Source: Mucilaginibacter sp. cycad4 (GTDB lineage Bacteria > Bacteroidota > Bacteroidia > Sphingobacteriales > Sphingobacteriaceae). From it: DNA of 64,000 bases. The translations under genes were made by a program, and so were the position numbers. The stretch covers positions 4,030,001 through 4,094,000 of the forward strand of contig NZ_CP139559.1 of NCBI RefSeq assembly GCF_034263275.1. The letters are read 5' to 3'. A model generated the notes under the pieces. That model was not told the DNA's origin and did no database searches. It saw only the letters and a list, made by a program, of their open reading frames with translations. This document shows, piece after piece, positions 16,492-23,441 of this stretch. The stretch's first letter is position 1, and each line of letters opens with the position of its first letter.

Positions 16492-17016
16492 ATGAGCAAA
16501 GTAGCATTAAAAATAGAACATTATACTTCAGAAGAGTTACGATCCCTATTGAGGAAAGACGAGAAGTATCAACAGGCGATAAGATTATACGCCTGTTACC
16601 AGGTTTCTTTAGGTAAGCGGCCACAGGAGTTGGAATCGATTTACGAAACGTCTTTTAAGTCGATTTGCAATTGGGTAAACCGTTTAAATGAAGGCGGGAT
16701 AGAGGCATTAATAGATAAGGTAAAACCGGGAAGAAATAACCGGCTTACGAATGATGAGCTACAATCGATAAAAGCTGTATTGTTAAATAAGCAGCCCGAT
16801 GATTATGGATTTAACAGCGCCACCTGGACAGGGCCGTTATTGATTGAACTGATCAGGAAGGAATATCAGGTTGAATATAAAAAAGCGCAGATATACAATA
16901 TATTAAAGAAGTTAGGTTTGACATTTCAAAAGGGTAAAGGCCTGTATCCCGAAGCACAGGACAGGGAAGAAAAGGTAAATGTTTTAAAAAAAACTCCGGG
17001 AGTTTCGGCAAGCTGA
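16492..17016 (+). CDS. IS630-type transposase, N-terminal part (frameshifted)
   Basis: 174 residues from an ATG. The N-terminal half is a helix-turn-helix DNA-binding region (for example YACYQVSLGKRPQELESIY and SICNWVNRL), followed by a second winged-helix-like part typical of IS630 transposases. The frame stops at 17014-17016, shortly after the A8 run at 16986-16993. The catalytic domain continues in the +1 frame, so this product alone would bind DNA but lack catalysis. Confidence 0.85.
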   Translation: MSKVALKIEHYTSEELRSLLRKDEKYQQAIRLYACYQVSLGKRPQELESIYETSFKSICNWVNRLNEGGIEALIDKVKPGRNNRLTNDELQSIKAVLLNKQPDDYGFNSATWTGPLLIELIRKEYQVEYKKAQIYNILKKLGLTFQKGKGLYPEAQDREEKVNVLKKTPGVSAS

Positions 17017-17542
17017 TGCGGTAATCGTATTTGAGGATGAAGCAAGTTTGTCAAACACAGCTACAGTTTCGTATATGTGGGCAGAAAAAGGTAAGCAGCC
17101 GAAAATAAATCAAAAGCAACGAAAAAGAGAAAGGAAAACTTTGTTTGGTTGTATTGAACCTGAAACCGGGATTGTAATCACCGGTAAAGCCGACAAAGGC
17201 AATACTGTCAGCTTTTTTAGTTTCCTGCTATTGGTGGCGAAAATGTACCGGAACCGTAAGGTGATAATGGTTCTGGACAATGTGCCCTACCATCACGCCA
17301 AAAGACTGAAACCGATATTGGAGCGGTACAGGCACAGGATAGAATTACTATACCTTCCAGCGTATTCTCCCGACCTGAATCCCATTGAGCGGGTCTGGTG
17401 GTATATGAGAAAGAAGATTACTCATAATCGGTATGTTCAGAACCTGGAAGATAGGATCAATAGCTTTGATGTCTTTATGCAGGATTTCAAAGTTGAAAAT
17501 GATATCGGAAAGAAATTAGCTAAATTAATTGTAAATATTTAA
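16988..17542 (+). CDS. IS630-type transposase, catalytic DDE part (+1 frame)
   Basis: The open frame begins after a TAA at 16985-16987 and overlaps the first part for about 29 nt. Reading from the A tract gives LREFRQADAVIVFEDEA, containing the first catalytic Asp. The second Asp is in MVLDNVPYHHAKR, and the Glu is in PAYSPDLNPIERVW. It has no own ATG (first possible start is a TTG at 17048), so expression needs a +1 shift, or loss of one A or gain of two A by transcript slippage. Otherwise it is an inactivated copy. All three catalytic residues are intact. Confidence 0.8.
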   Translation, partial: KKLREFRQADAVIVFEDEASLSNTATVSYMWAEKGKQPKINQKQRKRERKTLFGCIEPETGIVITGKADKGNTVSFFSFLLLVAKMYRNRKVIMVLDNVPYHHAKRLKPILERYRHRIELLYLPAYSPDLNPIERVWWYMRKKITHNRYVQNLEDRINSFDVFMQDFKVENDIGKKLAKLIVNI

Positions 17543-17640
17543 TGTACTTTATATAATGGTTCATGGCAATTAGTGGTAATCACTAACGAGATTCAAATTC
17601 GGCTATGATCTATGATCTATGAACCATTAACTATGAACTA

Positions 17641-18732
17641 CTAATGAACCCACTGGTTTCGGTACCACGCCATAGCTAACAACACCATGCGGTTGTAGGT
17701 TTCGAGGCCCTGGGGCTGGTTGTTGGCTTTCAGGAAATTATCGTAAAAAATACTGCTTATGGCCCCCAGCTTGTTTTCGTAAGCCAGCCAGTAATTACGC
17801 TCAGTGATATAATCGCTGCGTACATCTTTGCTGATGAGCGCTTTGAGCTCTTTATGAGCAAGGGTATCACGCGCGCCGAGCGAATGCATGAACTCCTGCA
17901 CAGCCAAGTGATAGGCCGAATAACGCAATAACCTGTCGTGTGATTTTACGGCGATAACAAAACCGGCAAAATCAGCTTCATCTTCGGCACCATATCCCAT
18001 CTGGTGCGACATTTCATGACAAACCACAAAAGGCCGGTTAAAAATGGGCATCTGGTAATTTACCTGAGCTTCGGAGGTGAAAGGGTTATAATAGCCAGAC
18101 GTGCCAATATAATTTAATAATGGCGTTAATATGGATGGCTTTATATCGGGATTATAAGCCCTGAAATTAACAGAATCTTTACTGAGCACGCCGATGGCAT
18201 GACGTGCTGTATTGTAAATATGGGTATTACTTTGAGCCCAATCTGCAGGCCTGAGGCGTGCACGGGTAACGTTGGCGCTGTCAATCAGGATCCGGGTTAC
18301 AGCTTTAAGATCGGCTGTGGTAAAAGCCGTATCCCTGAGCCCAAGCCGCTCGGAAGCCGGCAGCCTGAAATAATTCATTCCCCACAAAAGATAAAAAGCC
18401 ACAATGCCTGCCTGGATCCCTATAACCAATCCTAAAAAAAGCCTTCCTGCCATTTGAAACCGTTTTTTAAACAGCAGGACAATTAACCTGATCACTGTAT
18501 AAATCAAATAAATTACCACGGCTATATATACAATGTCGCCAACACTAAACGGAAATACGTTTAAAACGGAGTGAAAAACCCGGCAAATGATAATGTAAAA
18601 ACCATTGGCATAATAACGCTCAACAGCGGCCGGATGATCAGCAAACAGCATCAGCAAAAAAACAGCCAATGCTAATAATATTATTGCGATGATCCTTTTT
18701 AGTACAGGTTTTTTGTTGGTTGGGTAGCGCAT
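17641..18732 (-). CDS. DUF3810 domain membrane protein with HExxH motif
   Basis: 363 residues. Three hydrophobic spans lie in the N-terminal third (about 12-30, 66-88, 97-118), followed by a soluble domain carrying HEMSH (239-243) and, ten residues on, DEADFAGF, which fits a gluzincin-like zinc site. This is the DUF3810 family, common in Bacteroidota; protease activity is suggested by the motif but unproven. It seems monocistronic, lying between the IS element and DUF2911. Confidence 0.82.
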   Translation of the reverse strand: MRYPTNKKPVLKRIIAIILLALAVFLLMLFADHPAAVERYYANGFYIIICRVFHSVLNVFPFSVGDIVYIAVVIYLIYTVIRLIVLLFKKRFQMAGRLFLGLVIGIQAGIVAFYLLWGMNYFRLPASERLGLRDTAFTTADLKAVTRILIDSANVTRARLRPADWAQSNTHIYNTARHAIGVLSKDSVNFRAYNPDIKPSILTPLLNYIGTSGYYNPFTSEAQVNYQMPIFNRPFVVCHEMSHQMGYGAEDEADFAGFVIAVKSHDRLLRYSAYHLAVQEFMHSLGARDTLAHKELKALISKDVRSDYITERNYWLAYENKLGAISSIFYDNFLKANNQPQGLETYNRMVLLAMAWYRNQWVH

Positions 18733-18807
18733 TATCTAAGGTAAATATAGCGCTTTAGGGTTCAGGTTAAAAAAAGAATGCTTTTGCGCGCTAAAAACCA
18801 GGGTAAT

Positions 18808-18833
18808 AGAAAAGGCCCCTGGTGGGGCCTCAA
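18808..18833 (-). terminator. intrinsic terminator after the DUF2911 gene
   Basis: On the minus strand GAGGCCCC-ACCA-GGGGCCTTTTC, a perfect GC-rich stem followed by T residues, about 30 nt beyond the stop at 18861. Confidence 0.7.
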
Positions 18834-18860
18834 AATTGTGAAAAATAAGGTTACTGAATA

Positions 18861-19391
18861 TTATTTACTTACAGACACCGGCACTACGATCTTATCCCAG
18901 AACATGCAAAAGCTTTTTGCATCAACTGTATAAACTAATCTTTCGTGCATTGGCGCGGCTTTGGTTTTTACGTTTACACGCAGGGCATCTTTTGACTCAT
19001 CGTATTTAAATGCACCCCATTGTTTGGCCACTTTGTTAAAAATAACTGTCCAGGTACCGTTTTCGGCAGGGACCAGGAAAAAGCCGTAAGTACCCGCTGC
19101 CAGTGGTTTACCCTCAACTTTAATATCTTTTGTTGTCGTAAAAGTTGTGGCTTCGTTAGCACCTGCACGCCATACTTTACCATAAGCTTCAAGACCGCCC
19201 CAAATTTTACGGCCTTTAACCGATGGGCTGCCATAGTTAATAGTAATAGTTGAACCGGCAGCTGTACCGCTAACGCTATCGCGCGGGCTTGCTGGTTTGT
19301 CCTGGGCAAAAGTTACCGCTGATACCAATAAGGCAAAGGCAAACAGGAATGCCGCCTTAAGCTGAAATGATTTTTTCATAAGATTTCTCAT
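18861..19391 (-). CDS. DUF2911 domain exported protein
   Basis: 176 residues from the ATG at 19391; a second ATG at 19379 (MKKSFQLK) gives an equally good signal peptide ending VTFAQ. The mature domain shows the DUF2911 hallmarks SPRDS near the start, INYGSPSVKGRKIWG, GKVWRAGANEATTFT and LAAGTYGFFLVP. It is exported, probably periplasmic or surface, of unknown activity. It has its own promoter-like element (19405-19436) and terminator. Confidence 0.88.
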   Translation of the reverse strand: MRNLMKKSFQLKAAFLFAFALLVSAVTFAQDKPASPRDSVSGTAAGSTITINYGSPSVKGRKIWGGLEAYGKVWRAGANEATTFTTTKDIKVEGKPLAAGTYGFFLVPAENGTWTVIFNKVAKQWGAFKYDESKDALRVNVKTKAAPMHERLVYTVDAKSFCMFWDKIVVPVSVSK

Positions 19392-19404
19392 AATTTATTT
19401 AATA

Positions 19405-19436
19405 TAAAGATAGATTGAAATTTGGTTTAAAAACAA
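19405..19436 (-). promoter_or_regulatory. Bacteroidota-type promoter upstream of DUF2911
   Basis: Minus strand TTG at 19434-19436, 21-nt spacer, then TATCTTTA at 19405-19412, one base from TAnnTTTG. It lies 14-45 nt upstream of the start. Confidence 0.4.
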
Positions 19437-19606
19437 CTATTCGTTTAAATACCTTCAAGAGGTGATTTTAACACATAAAACACTGAAAATAAACAACTGA
19501 TGGTTAAACTATTTTGATTTTATATTGTTTAATAATTGAAAGATCATATTGCAGTTAGGAATCGACCGGAGGGATTCATAGCCCAAAGGTTAAACAATTG
19601 TTGTGG

Positions 19607-19640
19607 TTTTTTTACCCTGCCTACCATGGCAGGGTTTTTT
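19607..19640. terminator. intrinsic terminator after the MG2/plug gene
   Basis: CCCTGCC (19615-19621) pairs with GGCAGGG (19628-19634), with T runs on the plus side (TTTTTT after the stem) and A/T-rich sequence on the other. It may act in either direction. Confidence 0.65.
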
Positions 19641-19651
19641 ATGCGCCGGCA

Positions 19652-22057
19652 TCATTGTACCTTATAAGTTAATATGCTCCGTCCTATATTGCCTGCTTCA
19701 TCAATACCTTCTATCACCAAACGGTAATTACCTTTGCTATCTGCATTAAAAAAATCAAACGAGGCATTGCCATCTTTGTCAGTTACAATATCGGGGTTCC
19801 AGTAGATAGCAGTTCTGGCATCGGGTTTCTTATCAGTAACTGTTGATGCTTCATAAACCGGTGAATAAAAGGTACGGGCTTTGTAAAAACCTTTTGCCGT
19901 AAAATACAGCAAGCCCGGCGAAATCACGTTATTTGAAGCAACCGGAGCCTGAGTTTTCCGCATTTTGAGCACCAATACCCCATTTGCGCCCCTTACACCA
20001 TATATAGTAGCATCGTTATTTTTTAACACATTTACACTTTCAACATCAGCAGCATTGTAATTATCAATACTTGTTCCGGCCGGCAATACGGTATCATCAA
20101 CTATGATCAGCATTGGCCCTCCCTGCATTGCGGGATTCACCTTATCAGCCAGGTAAGGTACGCCTTGTCTCAAAACAACGCCATTTAAACGCCCCTGTAA
20201 CCCGTTTGACAAGGTACTTTGGTCTCTCAGGTTATTTTTCCCCAAAACCTCTGTAGTAAGTTTACCGGCATTAATGCCTCTTTCATTAATTGTAACCGCA
20301 TTGAGTGCCCTGCTATTTGCATCAGCTATATAAACCGGCTGTTCCGCTGTTTTATCATAGCCTGCACCATTTACCCTCTGTACCGTGCTAATCAAATCTC
20401 CGGTTTTAATATTTGTTAATGCCTTTGCCGGATAAATGGATATTTTGGTATTGCTTTTCCCTTCGGCCGTTTTAGCCTGGATCATGAACGGGGTTTTATC
20501 ATCATAAACCAGGTTTTTGAAAGTAAAATTACCATCATGGTCGGTAGTTTGTGTTAATAAAGCCCCGCCCGCCTGCGGCATCAGCGTTACCGTACCGCCA
20601 TCAACCGGCTTCCCCGAAATTGTTTTTACCTGGCCCGACACATCGAACCCATTTTCGGCAGTATACGCCGCAGCAGTATTGCTGTCACTTAGCAATTGCT
20701 TCCACTCAAACTGACGGTACCCCTGCGTTAGCATCAATACATCCAGGTTGGAGCGGGTATCATTGGTAACATCAGCAAAATAATAATTGGGTTGCTCAAT
20801 TGTCCCTTTCAAATCTGAGGTTAGCAACAGGCTTGATAATATGCTATTTTCATCATCCCCGGCAATGGGGACTTTACCTGCATCAATAACTGCTGCTGAT
20901 AAATAGCTCTTTACTGCCTCACCATTTTTATTTTTAGTATTGATAGCAATATGCACCTTTCCCCTTACCGGGTATAAAGGTTTATCACCGGCAGGCGTAA
21001 TTGTTAACAGGTCGGGATTTTGGATAAATACCAGGCGTTCATTAAGCGGTTCGCCCTGCTCCGAAAAAAGCGTTACCCGGGTTATCCCTGTTTTAAAATC
21101 CTTTTTATTGAGGTTTAAGTCAAGTACCTGGTTATCAAGCACTGCTTTTACCGACCGGATAGCGCCAGCCGAATAAATAATTAGCCCTATCTCTTTGTTC
21201 TTATTTTTAAGATAATAAGCTTTATTGGCATTTATTTCAACGGTGAGTTTATCGGGGTTATCATTGTTAACCATCAACGTAATCCCCTCGTTATCGGCTT
21301 TCGGTAAATCAACTATCGCTTTGGTACCATCGGCATAGGTTAAATTAGCTTTATAAGTTTTACCTGCTTCGGCAGTAATAAATATAAGGCCCATGCCCAG
21401 GTGGGTCGATTCAAATCTGGTTACTTCGGTATTGGCGTTATCAACCACAACACCTTTAACATCAAGCCCCAGCCCGTTTGCGCCGGCAGTTTTAAAGGCC
21501 AGCTTGGTTAGTATACCGTTTACAAAACTACCGCCTTCCGGAAAAAAAGTGATGTTAGGTTTACTTGCTTTAACCACTAAAACTTTATTGCCTGTATATG
21601 CCTTCCCATTGACGTTTACCTGGCGGTCAAATAAATTCTGCCCGTTATTGAGCATCCATTTGGTATAAGCCCTGATACGATACGCACCTCCCGGCAATAT
21701 ACCGGGAAGACTAAAATCGCCTGCGGCCAAACCATTCACCACTTGCAGCGATATCGTTTGCAGCAGAGAATCGGCCGGGTTAACCAGGTCGACATGTAAC
21801 ATACCGCTTAACTTTGAAGGCTCATGTCGTTCGCCGAGGGTTACGTATGCTTTAAAGTAAATGGTATCGCCCGCATTGTAATAGGGTTTATCTAAATGCA
21901 GGTACACTTTTTCAATAGCTTTATCGGCCGATAAAGCCTGCAGGCGCGATACCACAGCATCTAAAGAAATGGAAGGAGAAACCGGTTTATCATTTTGCGA
22001 AAAAACAGGCGCAGAGCAACACAACGTCGCTAACAGCGATAAAAATATCTTTTTCAT
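19652..22057 (-). CDS. MG2-domain protein with TonB-receptor plug-like domain
   Basis: 801 residues with a signal peptide (VFSQ at about 21). An MG2 alpha-2-macroglobulin-like domain (about 55-150; KVYLHLDKPYYNAGDTIYF) is followed by further beta-sandwich domains, a carboxypeptidase-like regulatory segment (about 485-550) and a plug-like region (about 610-705) with SNGLQGRLNGVVLR, ADVESVNVLKNNDA and YGVRGANGV. No beta-barrel follows, so it cannot be a receptor by itself. Proteins of this build are frequent in Bacteroidota, probably at the outer membrane, with no settled role. Its 3' end is at the terminator 19607-19640. Confidence 0.82.
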   Translation of the reverse strand: MKKIFLSLLATLCCSAPVFSQNDKPVSPSISLDAVVSRLQALSADKAIEKVYLHLDKPYYNAGDTIYFKAYVTLGERHEPSKLSGMLHVDLVNPADSLLQTISLQVVNGLAAGDFSLPGILPGGAYRIRAYTKWMLNNGQNLFDRQVNVNGKAYTGNKVLVVKASKPNITFFPEGGSFVNGILTKLAFKTAGANGLGLDVKGVVVDNANTEVTRFESTHLGMGLIFITAEAGKTYKANLTYADGTKAIVDLPKADNEGITLMVNNDNPDKLTVEINANKAYYLKNKNKEIGLIIYSAGAIRSVKAVLDNQVLDLNLNKKDFKTGITRVTLFSEQGEPLNERLVFIQNPDLLTITPAGDKPLYPVRGKVHIAINTKNKNGEAVKSYLSAAVIDAGKVPIAGDDENSILSSLLLTSDLKGTIEQPNYYFADVTNDTRSNLDVLMLTQGYRQFEWKQLLSDSNTAAAYTAENGFDVSGQVKTISGKPVDGGTVTLMPQAGGALLTQTTDHDGNFTFKNLVYDDKTPFMIQAKTAEGKSNTKISIYPAKALTNIKTGDLISTVQRVNGAGYDKTAEQPVYIADANSRALNAVTINERGINAGKLTTEVLGKNNLRDQSTLSNGLQGRLNGVVLRQGVPYLADKVNPAMQGGPMLIIVDDTVLPAGTSIDNYNAADVESVNVLKNNDATIYGVRGANGVLVLKMRKTQAPVASNNVISPGLLYFTAKGFYKARTFYSPVYEASTVTDKKPDARTAIYWNPDIVTDKDGNASFDFFNADSKGNYRLVIEGIDEAGNIGRSILTYKVQ

Positions 22058-22173
22058 AAGCAGGAATGATAACAGGTTAAAACTGGTTATATAAAGGCAA
22101 TTAAATATAAGTATTTATTTACAAAAACACTCATTTTAAATTAGTTATACACAACCTTGTAAAACCGCGCCTG

Positions 22174-22380
22174 TTATTGCGTCAGCTCGGCATCCTGCTT
22201 CATTTCTTCCCAGTAAAGTGTTTCAAGGTAAATACCGTTTTGAATAGCTACACGCGCACGTATTTTTTCTAATTCGGCCTTCACTTCTTCATTGCTGAGC
22301 TCCCTGCCCAGCGAATGGTAATAAATGGCGTAACCTGTTTTGCTGTTTACGCATTTATAATGCTTTTCCCCGGCTTTCAT
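22174..22380 (-). CDS. small hypothetical protein
   Basis: 68 residues from an ATG. Charged, predicted soluble; one Cys, and a helical middle (NEEVKAELEKIRARVA). No family recognised. It is divergent from the DUF47 gene across a 291-nt promoter region. Confidence 0.5.
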   Translation of the reverse strand: MKAGEKHYKCVNSKTGYAIYYHSLGRELSNEEVKAELEKIRARVAIQNGIYLETLYWEEMKQDAELTQ

Positions 22381-22562
22381 AATCGGATTAACTAATACAA
22401 TTATAATATAGTAAGGCCCCGGATTGTTTTAATTAAACTTAAATGTTACACAATTTTCTTTATTCAACAAACAGCTTTCTTCTCACTTCAAATCAGCCAC
22501 TTACAACCTCATCAATTTCGTTTTATTACATTGGCTTAACCATTCTTAACATTAACTTAACA

Positions 22563-22590
22563 TTTGGCATTGTATTAATGGTTACTTTTA
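22563..22590 (+). promoter_or_regulatory. possible promoter of the DUF47 gene
   Basis: TTTG at 22563-22566 and TACTTTTA at 22583-22590 (one base from TAnnTTTG), 16 nt apart, about 80 nt upstream of the start. The spacer is slightly short for the consensus. Confidence 0.3.
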
Positions 22591-22671
22591 TCCGCTGAAT
22601 AATTTATAGTGACATATTTTAAAATCCACTTAATATAACTACTGTAAATTCACGACTGATAAAACAGATCA

Positions 22672-23319
22672 ATGAAGAGCACTAACTCAAAATCGATATT
22701 TCCAAACTCAAACCAGGTTTTTTACGATTTGTTCAACTCTGCTGTAGCCAATGTTACCGAAATGGCCCGGCTGCTTGACGAAGCCGTTAACGCCCCGACA
22801 TCATACGAGCAAAAGTTTAATTTTGCCCATATTGATAAGCTGAAATTTAAAAGTTACGAGATAACACACAGGGTATTTTCCGAATCAGGCCGGATGTTGA
22901 TCTCACCGTTTAACCGCAAGGATATGTGCGACCTGGCATCGGCCATTGATGATGTTGCTGACAGGATTACCATGGCCGCCCGCAGGATAAACCTTTACAA
23001 CGTACCTGCTATTACCCAGCCGATGATAGATTTGGCTGCCCTGATCCTTAAAACCAGCACCGAGCTTGAAAAAGCGGTGAATGCAATGAATAACCTGAGC
23101 AAATCGCCCGAAATTTTTGAGCTTTGCAGTAACATCAAAAAACTGGAAGCCCAGGCCGATTCAGTTCACAATAAAGCGTTTGCCGACCTGCTCAATAATG
23201 AAAAAGATCCTATTGAACTAATTAAATACACCGATGTTTTTGCGGCCATGGAAACCGCTACCGACAGTTGTGAAGATACAACCCTGATCATTGAAAGTAT
23301 TTTGATCAAGAACGGATAA
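22672..23319 (+). CDS. DUF47 family (PhoU-like) protein
   Basis: 215 residues, all-helical, with the two-repeat PhoU-like pattern: an N-terminal helix set (FYDLFNSAVANVTEMARLL) and a C-terminal set with KKLEAQADSVHNKAFADLL and YTDVFAAMETATDSCED. The Asp/Glu-rich helices fit metal-bridged phosphate regulators. Genes of this family usually sit directly before a PiT-type phosphate transporter; here a terminator and an opposing TonB receptor follow, so the transporter partner must be elsewhere if it exists. Confidence 0.85.
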   Translation: MKSTNSKSIFPNSNQVFYDLFNSAVANVTEMARLLDEAVNAPTSYEQKFNFAHIDKLKFKSYEITHRVFSESGRMLISPFNRKDMCDLASAIDDVADRITMAARRINLYNVPAITQPMIDLAALILKTSTELEKAVNAMNNLSKSPEIFELCSNIKKLEAQADSVHNKAFADLLNNEKDPIELIKYTDVFAAMETATDSCEDTTLIIESILIKNG

Positions 23320-23441
23320 CCTCACCCAACCCCCTCCAAAGGAGAGGGCTAAAAAACTAAAAAAGCGATGAATTATCATCGCTTTTTTAGTTTAGTACCG
23401 TTTATTATAAAGCCCTCTCCTTTGGAGAGGGTTGGGTGAGG
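23320..23441. terminator. bidirectional terminator nested in an inverted repeat
   Basis: Inner stem: ACTAAAAAAGCGATGA (23356-23371) with its perfect complement at 23376-23391, loop ATTA; both strands end in T-rich tracts. The outer arms (about 23320-23350 and 23411-23441, CCTCACCCAACCC and AGCCCTCTCC parts) are near-perfect inverted copies abutting the stop codons of the two convergent genes. Confidence 0.85.

Larger units (their letters stand above)
16437..17555 (+). mobile_element. IS630-type insertion sequence
   Basis: About 1.12 kb bounded by imperfect terminal inverted repeats, 16437-16467 and 17525-17555 (about 26 of 31 matching; outer TATATAAAGT and inner TTTACAATTAA identical). Both ends show TA, as expected for TA target duplication in the IS630/Tc1 group. 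It carries a transposase split into two frames at an A8 tract (16986-16993). Confidence 0.85.

Noticed and set aside
16986-16993. Both transposase frameshifts as sequencing errors
   Set aside because: Not excluded, but A8 runs in unrelated genes in the window keep frame, so a general homopolymer fault is less likely; kept as findings.
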